Notes: generated from the letters alone by a model not told the origin. Positions 7,404 through 21,838 are shown, numbered from the stretch's first letter. The stretch is DNA of 64,000 nucleotides from Croceivirga radicis (GCF_002072105.2 NZ_MTBC01000006.1:1-64000), one strand, 5' to 3'. Translations and numbers: made by a program.

Positions 7404-7436
7404 TAAAAAAGAAAAAGGTCGTCCTGAGACAACCTT
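7404..7436 (-). terminator. Terminator-like hairpin upstream of topoisomerase IB
   Basis: On the minus strand AAGGTTGTC-TCAG-GACGACCTT (one mismatch) is followed by TTTCTTTTTT. It lies 13 bases before the topoisomerase start, so it ends a short upstream transcript or acts as a leader attenuator. Confidence 0.5.
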
Positions 7437-7683
7437 CTTCCCTACCACCACAATATATTTTGTGTCTTAACTATCGACTCTGCAAAGTAAAGCCTCGCAT
7501 TAAAATATAGTTAACCCATTTACGGCAACATGTAACTCTTTAAATAATTAGTAATCTAAATATCAACCTTTTATTTATTTAAATGCGTTCAACTTTAAAG
7601 TTATTAGGATAAAAGAATTTTAAGTTTTTAAGCAATTTTGAGATTGTAAACCACCACTTAAATCTAATAATAAGGGTATAAGA

Positions 7684-8145
7684 ATGAAGAAAGATATGGG
7701 CGTTTTAGCAACAGATAAGAATCAACTGATCTATATATATTCTGCACAATCAGATATTGGCAAAAAATTGTTGGCGTATGCCAAAAGCACGGATATGGCC
7801 ATGCGAGCAATTAACATAGACGAAGAAAAAATAGCTAATACCGTTTGGGCCGAAATCTCTGAAATGCTAGGCCTTGAGTTCTCTAAAATTTTTAGCACCA
7901 ACGTATTGTCAAATGATATGAAGGATTTTAAAAGTTCTGATGAGAACGACTGGCTTAAAATAGTACAGAATAATAGTGAAGTTCTACAAAAACCAATTGT
8001 TATACATGATACAACCGCCAAGGTGGTTGCTAATAGATATGACATAGGAAAGTTTTTTGAGGCAGATGGCGGCAATTTGGACAAATCACCAGATGCCATT
8101 AAAAACGCTAACCACACAGACACTACAGATAAAGAAGCATTTTAA
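7684..8145 (+). CDS. ArsC/Spx-like thioredoxin-fold protein
   Basis: 153 residues. The start (LIYIYSAQSDIGKKLLAYAK) and the late QKPIVIHDTTAKVV segment follow the arsenate reductase/Spx-like layout, in which a cis-Pro-type strand precedes the last helix. The catalytic cysteine found near residue 10-12 in true ArsC is replaced by Ser/Asp, so it is unlikely to be a reductase. A non-redox or regulatory role is possible. The tail (residues ~128-153) is polar and disordered-looking. It is followed 10 bases later by a hemerythrin-domain gene and is probably co-transcribed with it. Confidence 0.65.
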   Translation: MKKDMGVLATDKNQLIYIYSAQSDIGKKLLAYAKSTDMAMRAINIDEEKIANTVWAEISEMLGLEFSKIFSTNVLSNDMKDFKSSDENDWLKIVQNNSEVLQKPIVIHDTTAKVVANRYDIGKFFEADGGNLDKSPDAIKNANHTDTTDKEAF

Positions 8146-8155
8146 CACTTAAAAG

Positions 8156-8596
8156 ATGAAAATATTTGAAGCAATACGTAAAGATCATGATGTACAGCGT
8201 AAACTTTTAGAAGTTTTGGTAGATACCTCTGGCGATAGCAAGTCTAGAAGAGATGCCTTTAACACGTTAAAAAAAGAATTGGCAATACATGCAGATGGTG
8301 AAGAAAGACATTTTTATATACCATTGATGAAGGTAGATAAAACCCAAGACCATGCTAGACATGGGGTTGCCGAACATCATGAGATAGATGAGTTGGTAGA
8401 AAAGTTGGAAAAAACGGACTATAGTTCTTCTGCATGGCTAAAGTACGCTAAGGATTTACAAGAAAAAGTTACGCATCATCTTGCAGATGAAGAACACAGT
8501 TTTTTTCAACTAGCTGGTAAAGTGTTGCCAGAAAAAGAATTGACAGATTTAGCAAAAGAATACCAAACTTTTATTAGTGACAAAAGATCTTCCTGA
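8156..8596 (+). CDS. Hemerythrin HHE cation-binding domain protein
   Basis: 146 residues, cytoplasmic. The di-iron ligand pattern of the HHE family is visible: His in IRKDHDVQ, His/Glu in HADGEERHFY, His/Glu in VAEHHEIDELVE, and HH..DEEH in VTHHLADEEHSFF. Such proteins bind O2 or NO or respond to oxidative stress; the actual ligand is inferred only. The gene follows the Spx-like gene closely and is ended by a strong terminator at 8620. Confidence 0.85.
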   Translation: MKIFEAIRKDHDVQRKLLEVLVDTSGDSKSRRDAFNTLKKELAIHADGEERHFYIPLMKVDKTQDHARHGVAEHHEIDELVEKLEKTDYSSSAWLKYAKDLQEKVTHHLADEEHSFFQLAGKVLPEKELTDLAKEYQTFISDKRSS

Positions 8597-8619
8597 TAAA
8601 AAGAAAAAACAACTTACAA

Positions 8620-8645
8620 GGCTGCCAAATGGCGGTCTTTTTTTA
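8620..8645 (+). terminator. Intrinsic terminator after the hemerythrin gene
   Basis: GGCTGCC-AAAT-GGCGGTC pairs fully with two G-U pairs and runs directly into TTTTTTTATTT. Confidence 0.8.
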
Positions 8646-8805
8646 TTTAAAAACTTTCCGCTTTGGTCCAAAATAAATATTTGGAAAAGGTTTTTAGTAA
8701 AAAAATCCTACAAAACAGGTTTCCATTTATCTATAGTAAAATGAATTTCACCTGAAACTGCTTTCTCTTTAACCAAAAAGTAATCTTATTCCTACATTTC
8801 TAAGG

Positions 8806-8813
8806 TACATTTG
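8806..8813 (+). promoter_or_regulatory. -7 box of the histidine kinase gene
   Basis: TACATTTG matches TAnnTTTG and lies 63 bases before the start codon at 8877. The -33 position has no clear TTG. Confidence 0.35.
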
Positions 8814-8876
8814 TATCATAACCTACAAATAACTGCCAATGTTTTAGCATGTTCAAAACCTTAAAAGTCCCAAATT

Positions 8877-9785
8877 ATGATACCTAAAAATTTAAAATTA
8901 CACCGGCCCTATTTTATTACGGCTATAGCTGTGGTAGCAGCTGTTTGCGGTTTTGCTATTGCAGATATACTAGTAGATTGGAGCGTTTTCTGGCATGGTG
9001 TACTTGCTACCGCTATGATTTCCTTATGCATTACCATACCTATTGCATATAGCATGGACCATTTTGCAATGAAATATCGTAAACAAAATAAGGAACTTGA
9101 AAAGTTGAACGCGCTAAACAAAAAGTTATTTGCCCTTATATCCCATGACGTGCGGGCACCATTGAACAATCTAAAAACCTTAGTAGATCTATTTGTAAAT
9201 GGTGATATGGATATGGAAACCGCCCAAGTTTATTTTGGTCAGGTATCTGGAAAATTAGATAACCTAACGGAATTTTTAGATGGTTTACTGGATTGGTCCA
9301 AAAGACAGACCGAAGATGAACTGTTACAGAAGTCTAACTTTAGTACAGAAGCTACGATTATTCCAATAGTGGACTTACTTGATGAACAAGCTAAGGTAAA
9401 AAAGATATCAATTTATAAAGAAGGTACCAATGAAATTGTATTCGCAGACAAAAACAGCTATGAGTTTATCTTTAGAAACTTATTACATAATGCTATTAAA
9501 TTTACACCTGCTAATGGCTCCATCTACATTAACACCTATACCAAAAACGGTAAAGTCTATACCGCTATAAAAGATACCGGCCTAGGTATAGCCGATGCCG
9601 AAATAAGTAAAATATTGGATGGTACCAATTGGCATACAACCAATGGAACGGAAGATGAAAAAGGTAGTGGTTTTGGTATTAGAACTTGTTTCTATTATTT
9701 AAAACAAAATGGTGGTGCATTGGACATAAAAAGTAAGGTTGGCATGGGAACCATTATGACCTTTTCTATGCCGAGGGGAAAGTAA
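8877..9785 (+). CDS. Membrane sensor histidine kinase
   Basis: 302 residues. Two membrane helices (about 13-32 and 37-57) with almost no periplasmic loop are followed by a short coiled linker, a dimerisation/phosphoacceptor helix (FALISHDVRAPLNN, His ~90) and an HATPase domain with N-box NLLHNAIKFTP, G1 DTGLGIA and G2 GSGFGIRTC. All key kinase motifs are present. The minimal sensor suggests it senses the membrane or a partner protein. No response regulator is adjacent, so it is an orphan kinase here. Confidence 0.9.
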   Translation: MIPKNLKLHRPYFITAIAVVAAVCGFAIADILVDWSVFWHGVLATAMISLCITIPIAYSMDHFAMKYRKQNKELEKLNALNKKLFALISHDVRAPLNNLKTLVDLFVNGDMDMETAQVYFGQVSGKLDNLTEFLDGLLDWSKRQTEDELLQKSNFSTEATIIPIVDLLDEQAKVKKISIYKEGTNEIVFADKNSYEFIFRNLLHNAIKFTPANGSIYINTYTKNGKVYTAIKDTGLGIADAEISKILDGTNWHTTNGTEDEKGSGFGIRTCFYYLKQNGGALDIKSKVGMGTIMTFSMPRGK

Positions 9786-10091
9786 GCACAACGCTTACCA
9801 AAAATCAACATTAATCCCATTTTTAACTTTCTATAAAAGAATTTATAGAAAACACGAAGATTGTAGCATTTCTGCTTTCCGTATTCATTTTTTTTCTTGT
9901 AGGTCTAGTTTTAGGCCCATCTCTCCACCATTTACCCCGTTATTCCATTTAATTAAATTGGATTTTTTTCTCCCTGAATTACCGTTTTCTCCGGTATTAC
10001 TCATAAATAAAAGGCAATTTTTTATTATAATTTTACGTGTTATTTTTACATTTATAAAATTAACAGTAATTTCAATTAAAATATAATCTAA
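9786..10091. other. 306-base intergenic region before the glycan operon
   Basis: Contains a 10-bp A+T-rich inverted repeat (TTTCTATAAA / TTTATAGAAA, 9828-9851) with no U-run, and long T-rich stretches. No coding frame and no copy of the ATCGAT-centred operator were seen. The promoter of the downstream operon should lie here, but I cannot place it confidently. Confidence 0.5.
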
Positions 10092-15367
<5,276 letters not shown>

Positions 15368-15369
15368 GA

Positions 15370-16548
15370 ATGAACAGACTTATAAATACTTTGACCATTT
15401 GCTTCACCATGGTATGTTTACTCATCAATTGTAAACAACCCAACAAGGAAGCAGAGCGCTCATCTGAGGAGCAATTTAACGCTGAGAAAGAAAATGTCTT
15501 GGCTATAATTGACAAGGTAAATACCCATTGGCAAGATATGCACCCAAAACCTGCTAATGCGTTTTGGCATCCGGCGGCATACCACACAGGAAATATAGAA
15601 GCATATAAGATTACCAAAAACCTTGCTTTTTTAGAATACTCAAAAAAATGGGCCCAGCACAATGAGTGGAAAGGTGCCAAAGGTGTGGACAAATCTAAAT
15701 GGAAATATGATTATGGCGAAACCGATGACCACGTCCTGTTTGGCGATTGGCAAATTGCTTTCCAAACCTATGCGGACCTGTACACATTGGAAGGTAAGCA
15801 ACATCCAGAACGTATTGCAAGGGCCAAAGAAGTAATGGAATACCAAATGAGCACACCAAATAACGATTATTGGTGGTGGGCAGATGGACTTTATATGGTA
15901 ATGCCCGTAATGACAAAACTTTACAAAATAACCGATAACCCTACGTACTTGGAGAAACTAGAAACTTATCTACAATACGCAGATAGCATTATGTTAGATA
16001 AGGAAACAGGCCTATACTTTAGAGATGCCAAATACGTATTTCCAGAACATAAGAGTTTAAACGACAAAAAAGACTTTTGGGCACGTGGAGATGGATGGGT
16101 TTTTGCAGGTTATGCCAAAATTTTACAAGATTTACCAGAAGGGTCTGAGTTTAGAGAAAAAATAGTTGAAAAGTTCAAGAAAATGGCGGCATCCTTGGCC
16201 AAAGCCCAGCAACCAGAAGGTTATTGGACGCGAAGTATACTAGATCCAGAACATGCTCCAGGACCTGAAACTAGTGGCACCGCTTTCTTTACCTATGCCT
16301 ACTTTTGGGGTATAACCAATGGTATTCTTGATAAAGAAAGGTATACCCCTGTAGCTAAAAAAGCTTGGACATACCTATCTAAAACTGCACTGCAAGAAAA
16401 TGGTGCGGTAGGTTATGTACAACCTATTGGCGAGAGGGCCATACCTGGACAGGTAGTAGATAAAAATAGCACCTCTGATTTTGGAACAGGTGCCTTTTTA
16501 CTAGCCGCAAGTGCCTATTTTCAATATCTAGAAAACCTACAACAATAA
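15370..16548 (+). CDS. GH105/GH88-family unsaturated glucuronyl/galacturonyl hydrolase, lipoprotein
   Basis: 392 residues with a lipobox (CLLINC, Cys21). The (alpha/alpha)6 barrel family is shown by DNDYWWWADGLYMVMP-like and FWARGDGWVFAGYAKIL segments and by TSGTAFFTYAYFWGI. The Asp in WWADG and the RGDGW loop occupy the positions of the catalytic Asp pair. The family hydrates and opens terminal 4,5-unsaturated uronic acids released by lyases. It is more divergent from the two GH105 genes at 30264 and 31510 than those are from each other, so it may prefer another glycan such as rhamnogalacturonan. Membrane-anchored, with the polar tail facing the periplasm or surface. Confidence 0.8.
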   Translation: MNRLINTLTICFTMVCLLINCKQPNKEAERSSEEQFNAEKENVLAIIDKVNTHWQDMHPKPANAFWHPAAYHTGNIEAYKITKNLAFLEYSKKWAQHNEWKGAKGVDKSKWKYDYGETDDHVLFGDWQIAFQTYADLYTLEGKQHPERIARAKEVMEYQMSTPNNDYWWWADGLYMVMPVMTKLYKITDNPTYLEKLETYLQYADSIMLDKETGLYFRDAKYVFPEHKSLNDKKDFWARGDGWVFAGYAKILQDLPEGSEFREKIVEKFKKMAASLAKAQQPEGYWTRSILDPEHAPGPETSGTAFFTYAYFWGITNGILDKERYTPVAKKAWTYLSKTALQENGAVGYVQPIGERAIPGQVVDKNSTSDFGTGAFLLAASAYFQYLENLQQ

Positions 16549-16577
16549 AGTAGAATTAACTTATAAAGCAGCAAATT

Positions 16578-18599
16578 ATGGATAAAACCTTTTACTATCC
16601 ACTACTCTTTCTCTGTCTTTTTTTAACCGCAACAAACAATGGTATTTCTCAAGAAATACCTAAAAACGAGATGCCTTTGTTTACCGTTAAGAATCCAGAC
16701 ACTAGTTTAAGTCCGCTTACGGGAATGACCAAAAAACATTGGGAAGATGCTGCTCTGTATTTATTAGAAGGGGCTTTTAGTTATATCAATAACCTAGACG
16801 ACCCAATGCAATTTCCCAAATTACCGGGCAAAAGCTATCCGCAGAAAGATAGTCAAATACCAACAGAGAAATTAGAAGGTATTAGTAGAACGCTCTTTAT
16901 TGCTTCGCCATTATTACGCAAAAACCCAGATTTGGTAATCAACTCCATACCAGTGGCAAAATACTATAGGCATCAATTAGAACAACTTATTGATACTAAC
17001 AGCACAGCTTATATAAAACCAAGAAAACAAGATGGCGGCCCCAGCCAAAACTTAGTAGAGTATGGTGCTATGGCCATGTCTTTATTTATAGCTCCAGAAG
17101 TGTTGTGGGAACCATTACCACAAGTGTCCAAAGATAAATTGGCAGCCTCTATGTTAAGTTACGCAGATGGCCCAACGGTAGATAGCAACTGGAAATTCTT
17201 TAACATTTTTGTACTTAGTTTCTTTGATACCCAAGGTTATGATGTAAACAAAAAATTATTAGTAACGTATTTAGAAGATTCCCTTTTGGACTATAGGGGG
17301 CAAGGTTGGTATAATGATAGCCCTGCGTATGATTATTATAGTATGTGGGCATTTCAATTGTATGGCATAACATGGGCCAATTGGTACGGAGAAGAGCACT
17401 ATCCAGAATTGGCTCAAAAATTTAAGACCAACTATCAAGATATGCTGTACCATTATCCAAATATGTTTGCGGAAAATGGGCAAATGATGATGTGGGGCCG
17501 CAGTATTAGCTATCGCTTTGCTTCTGTTTCTCCATTTGCATTCGCATCTAGTTTAAGAGATGACACCATAAATTATGGTTGGTTACGGTATATCTCCTCT
17601 TCCACCTTGTTACAATTTTTAGAGCACCCGGCGTTTTTAAAAGATCGGGTGCCTACCTTAGGTTTTTATGACCATTTTGAACCGGCCGTACAGATTTATA
17701 GCGCAAGAGGGAGCGTATATTGGATGGGGAAATTGTTTTTTGGGCTATTGGTGCCAGACGATGACCCCTTTTGGACCGCAACTGAAAACAAACAACCTTG
17801 GAACAATTTAAATGACAATGCTGTTTACAACAAATTTCAAGAGGCTACCAATTTATTAATTACACAGTACCCTGCCATAGGCGGAACAGAAATGAGATCA
17901 TGGTGTCATGAAAAAAAAGCCAACGACTGGCAAAAGTTTCGTTCTAGTGAAAATTATAACAAACTAGCTTATCATTCTTTATTTCCTTGGCAAGCAGATG
18001 GTGAAAACGGTATCATTTCTATGAACTATACCTTTTTAAACTCTAATAAAGAATGGGAACCTTGGCGGCTATATACCTTTAAAAGCTACCATGAGGGAAT
18101 ATACCAACGAACGGCCCAATTAGAAACCAATGCAGAGGTAAAAATGGAGTTATCAGAAATACCACTACCCAATGGTGTTCTTAGAATAGATAAGCAATTA
18201 AGCACAGTACCTGTAAAAATGCGTTTTGGGCATTACGCCTTACCAGAACTTAACAAACCTATCAAAAAGACTACGCAAATAATTGATGGCCATAAGGTGG
18301 TTACTATTGATAATGGCAAATATCAGCTTGCTTTGGTAAATCTTTTAGGCTGGGATAAAATAGAAGTTTATAGAGCTAAAGGGTTACATCCAGAAGCAGA
18401 TTTTAGCGAGGTTATAAATGCAACGGACAACTATAATCCACAAGAAGAAAATGCTATTTATGCTTCTTTGCTGTTATGGAAAAATTCCGGAGAAAAATGG
18501 AGCCCAGACGAACTTTACCCTATTGAGTCTCTTAAGGTCTTGGAAAATAGAGTTACGGTAGTTTTAAAAGGTGGCAAGGTAAAAACGATTAATTATTAA
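16578..18599 (+). CDS. DUF2264-family protein, probable exported glycoside hydrolase
   Basis: 673 residues with a signal peptide (…NNGISQE). Residues ~45-430 match the DUF2264 alpha/alpha-barrel layout: EGISRTLFIASPLL, GGPSQNLVEYGAMA, DSNWKFFNIFVLSFF, WYNDSPAYDYYSMWAFQ and MMMWGRSISYRF. A beta-rich C-terminal half follows. From memory, some members are classed as GH154 exo-beta-glucuronidases from arabinogalactan degradation; that fit is tentative. Last gene of the plus-strand operon, 29 bases after GH105. Its final codons form one arm of a 13-bp inverted repeat that extends into the gap before the convergent SDR gene. Confidence 0.75.
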   Translation: MDKTFYYPLLFLCLFLTATNNGISQEIPKNEMPLFTVKNPDTSLSPLTGMTKKHWEDAALYLLEGAFSYINNLDDPMQFPKLPGKSYPQKDSQIPTEKLEGISRTLFIASPLLRKNPDLVINSIPVAKYYRHQLEQLIDTNSTAYIKPRKQDGGPSQNLVEYGAMAMSLFIAPEVLWEPLPQVSKDKLAASMLSYADGPTVDSNWKFFNIFVLSFFDTQGYDVNKKLLVTYLEDSLLDYRGQGWYNDSPAYDYYSMWAFQLYGITWANWYGEEHYPELAQKFKTNYQDMLYHYPNMFAENGQMMMWGRSISYRFASVSPFAFASSLRDDTINYGWLRYISSSTLLQFLEHPAFLKDRVPTLGFYDHFEPAVQIYSARGSVYWMGKLFFGLLVPDDDPFWTATENKQPWNNLNDNAVYNKFQEATNLLITQYPAIGGTEMRSWCHEKKANDWQKFRSSENYNKLAYHSLFPWQADGENGIISMNYTFLNSNKEWEPWRLYTFKSYHEGIYQRTAQLETNAEVKMELSEIPLPNGVLRIDKQLSTVPVKMRFGHYALPELNKPIKKTTQIIDGHKVVTIDNGKYQLALVNLLGWDKIEVYRAKGLHPEADFSEVINATDNYNPQEENAIYASLLLWKNSGEKWSPDELYPIESLKVLENRVTVVLKGGKVKTINY

Positions 18600-18614
18600 G
18601 GGTTTTTACCTTGC
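18574..18614. terminator. Inverted repeat between convergent operons
   Basis: GCAAGGTAAAAAC (18574-18586) and GTTTTTACCTTGC (18602-18614) are a perfect 13-bp inverted repeat around a 15-base loop containing the DUF2264 stop codon. The position between the ends of two converging operons suggests a bidirectional terminator, although the U-run is weak. Confidence 0.5.
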
Positions 18615-18624
18615 TAACATAATT

Positions 18625-19437
18625 TTAAACACCACTAAAAGCACTAAAACCACCATCTATTGGTAAAACTATACCTGTTACAAATTTAGAAGCGTCTGTG
18701 GCTAAATAATGTATAGCGCCATTAAGTTCATCAGCATCTCCAAATCTGCCCATTGGGGTATTGGTTATTATGGTATTACCACGTTGGGTATATGATCCAT
18801 CTTCATTTGTAAGTAAGCGCCTATTCTGGTTTCCAATAAAAAAACCAGGTGCAATTGCATTTACCCGTAATCCGTCTCCAAATTTCTTGGCTAATTCTAC
18901 TGCCATCCATTGCGTAAAGTTTTCCATGCCCGCCTTAGATGCCGAATAACCCACAACTCTGGTAATTGCCCTATCAGAGGCCATAGAGGAATAATTTATA
19001 ATACTGCCTTTTTTCTGTTTTGCCATTACCTCTCCAAAAACCATACTGGGCACAACGGTACCTGTTAAGTTAAGTTCTGTAACCGTATTAAAGTCTTCCA
19101 AAGACATATCAAAGACCGTTTTATCATCTGGTATGGTGGCTCCCGGCATATTACCACCTGCAACGTTCAATAAAACATCAATTTGTCCATAAACAGCCAA
19201 GACTTCGTCTTTTGCTTTAGAAACAGAGGTTTTATCCAATATATTGGCTACAAAACCATGGGCTACACCACCATTGGCTTCTATATCTTTGCACGCACTA
19301 TTTAATTTTTCTTGGTTACGACCAATCAAGGCGATTTTGGCACCATTCTGTGCTAAATAATTAGCAGCACTACCGCCCAAAACACCAGTACCACCGGTTA
19401 TAACTACAACTTTATCTTGTAAGGAAAATAAATTCAT
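18625..19437 (-). CDS. Short-chain dehydrogenase/reductase, probable sugar-acid oxidoreductase
   Basis: 270 residues, cytoplasmic. Cofactor motif TGGTGVLGG (~14-22), NVAGG (~91), catalytic Ser in INYSSMA and YSASK (Tyr/Lys). The insert after the nucleotide-binding half (GNMPGATIPDDKTVF) and the long C-terminal loop (PGFFIGNQNRRLLTNEDGS) resemble Bacteroidetes SDRs annotated as D-mannonate oxidoreductases, so a uronate or aldonate substrate is likely. It differs from the dedicated KduD at 50795. It is the last gene of the long minus-strand locus, 66 bases after the esterase. Confidence 0.75.
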   Translation of the reverse strand: MNLFSLQDKVVVITGGTGVLGGSAANYLAQNGAKIALIGRNQEKLNSACKDIEANGGVAHGFVANILDKTSVSKAKDEVLAVYGQIDVLLNVAGGNMPGATIPDDKTVFDMSLEDFNTVTELNLTGTVVPSMVFGEVMAKQKKGSIINYSSMASDRAITRVVGYSASKAGMENFTQWMAVELAKKFGDGLRVNAIAPGFFIGNQNRRLLTNEDGSYTQRGNTIITNTPMGRFGDADELNGAIHYLATDASKFVTGIVLPIDGGFSAFSGV

Positions 19438-19503
19438 TTCAATTGTTTTCTAAATTTCAATATTACAGCAATACGTGTAATAGCATATGCAATTTTATAT
19501 TTT

Positions 19504-20472
19504 CTATCGAAATACTTTTAGTAAAAATTGGTCAATTTGTTGCACTGTTTGATCAAACCAAGGTTTAAACAAGCAAAAAGCATGGGGGGCATTGTTAAAG
19601 CTTCGTATTTCCGTATAGGTACCATACCTTTTTAGCAATTTAACGTAATCGTCCCTGCCGGCGTGCATTCTGGTAACGGAGCTGTTTAAAAATAAGGTGG
19701 GTGGTGTATCTTTATCTACGTGCTGCAAGGGTGATGCTAATTTCCACAAAAACGGTTTTTCTTTTTTAGTATAGCCAAACCAATAGGTTGCGGCAGAAGT
19801 ACCATTTGTATCGTTGCCTTCACCTGATTCTGTATGCACAAAACTTAACGTACCATCAATATCTATTACCGCATTTACTTTTGTACTACTACCAATTGAA
19901 TTCTTTCTTTGGAATAAAGGGATATTTTGGGTAGTACCTAAAAAGGCTGCCAGTTCGCCCCCAGCGGAGAAACCCAGCACTGCAATTTTATCTGGATTAA
20001 TCTGGTATTTTTTTGCGTTGTTCCGTACCCACAGTAAGGCTGCTTTAGCATCTAAAACAGCAGCAGGGAACAAGGCTTCTGTAGAGAGTCTATATTCCGG
20101 TGTAAAACAGACGTAACCCTTGTTTGCCAATTGTTGGGCCAAAGGGTGGTGTTGGGTTTTGTTGCCCGAACGCCATCCACCACCATGAAAAATAATAATT
20201 GCTGCATTATCCGTTTTCAAGGTAGATGGGTGAAAAACATCCAATTTTAATTTACGATAACCTATAGTATCATAAATAATGTCATACTTCTCTGTGATGT
20301 TGGCCAACTGAAAAGGCTTTACCAATTTAATGTTCGAATGGGTTTTCCGCGTTTTTTCAAAAGCTATTTCATTGGTATACGAACTATCTGCAACGCCTGT
20401 AACCCCTACATAAGACTGGCCTTGCAACCCTCCAAATACCATACAGAAAAAAATTAATATAACTAGTTTCAC
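19504..20472 (-). CDS. Alpha/beta-hydrolase carbohydrate esterase, exported
   Basis: 322 residues with a GTG start at 20472 that gives a clean signal peptide (…GGLQGQS). The fold markers are the oxyanion motif HGGGWRSG, the nucleophile elbow GFSAGGE, and a late His in NAPHAFCLF. Xylan- and pectin-acetyl esterases share this layout, so removal of acetyl or similar ester groups from pectin is inferred. It starts 4 bases after the GH28 stop, so translation is probably coupled. Confidence 0.8.
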   Translation of the reverse strand: MKLVILIFFCMVFGGLQGQSYVGVTGVADSSYTNEIAFEKTRKTHSNIKLVKPFQLANITEKYDIIYDTIGYRKLKLDVFHPSTLKTDNAAIIIFHGGGWRSGNKTQHHPLAQQLANKGYVCFTPEYRLSTEALFPAAVLDAKAALLWVRNNAKKYQINPDKIAVLGFSAGGELAAFLGTTQNIPLFQRKNSIGSSTKVNAVIDIDGTLSFVHTESGEGNDTNGTSAATYWFGYTKKEKPFLWKLASPLQHVDKDTPPTLFLNSSVTRMHAGRDDYVKLLKRYGTYTEIRSFNNAPHAFCLFKPWFDQTVQQIDQFLLKVFR

Positions 20473-20476
20473 TTTT

Positions 20477-21838
20477 CTATTTTACAGCTGTTGGGGTACC
20501 CGCTCGTTTGCCAATTATTACTTCATTAAGATGAACATTTTTGGTATTGGTAAGGGTTAATCCGTTCGTTGCTTGTTTTACATGAATATCACTTAAGTAA
20601 ATATGGTGTGCTTTTTTTGTGGGATAACCTTCTATTACAATTGCGGTTTCCGTAGCCACCTCACAGGTTACATTAGAGATAAATATATCATTTAATTGTG
20701 ATGCATGTGCTCCGCTACCTTCTCCATGATAATTAGCCGTCATATAAATACAATCTTCCGTTTTTTGTAATTCTAACTGGTCTATATAAATAGACTTGAT
20801 GTAACCTCCCCTATCTGAATTGGTCTTAAAATACACACCTCGTTTTAAGTAACCAGACGCCATATTATCCACTACAAATACGTTTTTAACACCTGCAGAC
20901 ATTTCACTCCCAATAACGAGTGCATGTAAACCCTTGAAGCGATTGTTTCGTATCACAATGTTTTGAGATGGTGTTTCACTATTTGCCCTACCCTCAGTGT
21001 CTCTACCCGCTTTGATGGCAATATTATCATCACTATTGTTAAAATCTACATTTTCAATGAGTACGTTGTTTACATACTCTAAATCTATACCATCATTATT
21101 CTTATTGTGGGCATTAAAAGAAATTCCACGAATGGTTATTTCGTTAGAACGTAAAAAATGCGTGGTCCAAAAAGGGGAATCTTCAAAATGAACACCTTCT
21201 ATCAAAATATTCTTACAATCTATAAACTGCAGCAAATGCGGTCTTAATTTTGAATCTTTACCAAATTGTCTATTTGCAATTGGTTGCTCTTCATGATTCA
21301 TTTTTCTACTTAAAAGTTTATCTGCCTGTTCTTCTGCTTTAAAAGTTGACCAAACTTTACTACCCTCCCCGTCTATTACTCCCGCTCCTGTAATGGCAAT
21401 ATTTGTTTCATTTTTAGCGTAAATCAAAGGGCTGTAGTTGTATAAGAAAGTGCCTTCCCAACTAGTAAATACCATAGGTAAATATAATTCTGGCTTTGGA
21501 GCAAACCTAAGAACTGCTCCCTCCTGTAAATGCAGATTAACATGGCTTGGCAAATGTATAGGTCCGTTTATTTCATAAATCCCTTTACCTATGATCAACT
21601 TACCCCCATTTCTTTTTTTTAAATAGTTCAAGGCTTTTATTATGGCCTTTCTATCATCTTTTGCATCATTGGGCAGGGCTCCAAACTGCTGTAGTTCTAC
21701 GCTAATTTCTGGAATTTTAGGAAGCGTTATCTCTTTTGTTATTTTGGCAATTGCACTATCAGCAACAGACCTGTTTTGACCTAACGCCAAAACAGCGCTA
21801 AAAAGCGCAAACAAGCACATTAAAACAGTATTTCTCAT
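20477..21838 (-). CDS. GH28 polygalacturonase-family hydrolase
   Basis: 453 residues with a signal peptide (…AVLALGQ). N-terminal VELQQFGALPNDAKDDRKAI is the usual start of the right-handed beta-helix. Motifs are NNDGIDLE, NSDDNIAIKAGRD and HALVIGSEMSAG. Compared with the family pattern NTD / DD / GHG / RIK, the aspartates are kept, but GHG is read as GLH-A and RIK as VYFK. It may therefore act on a decorated or non-galacturonan end such as RG-I. Its stop is followed closely by the esterase, and its start overlaps the CE12 stop by one base. Confidence 0.88.
   Translation of the reverse strand: MRNTVLMCLFALFSAVLALGQNRSVADSAIAKITKEITLPKIPEISVELQQFGALPNDAKDDRKAIIKALNYLKKRNGGKLIIGKGIYEINGPIHLPSHVNLHLQEGAVLRFAPKPELYLPMVFTSWEGTFLYNYSPLIYAKNETNIAITGAGVIDGEGSKVWSTFKAEEQADKLLSRKMNHEEQPIANRQFGKDSKLRPHLLQFIDCKNILIEGVHFEDSPFWTTHFLRSNEITIRGISFNAHNKNNDGIDLEYVNNVLIENVDFNNSDDNIAIKAGRDTEGRANSETPSQNIVIRNNRFKGLHALVIGSEMSAGVKNVFVVDNMASGYLKRGVYFKTNSDRGGYIKSIYIDQLELQKTEDCIYMTANYHGEGSGAHASQLNDIFISNVTCEVATETAIVIEGYPTKKAHHIYLSDIHVKQATNGLTLTNTKNVHLNEVIIGKRAGTPTAVK

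Noticed and set aside
7392-7451. Twenty-residue N-terminal extension of topoisomerase IB
   Set aside because: It translates a terminator hairpin and its U-run; the internal Met gives the normal family N-terminus.
9828-9851. Inverted repeat after the histidine kinase gene as terminator
   Set aside because: All but two pairs are A-T and no U-run follows; kept only as a note in the gap description.
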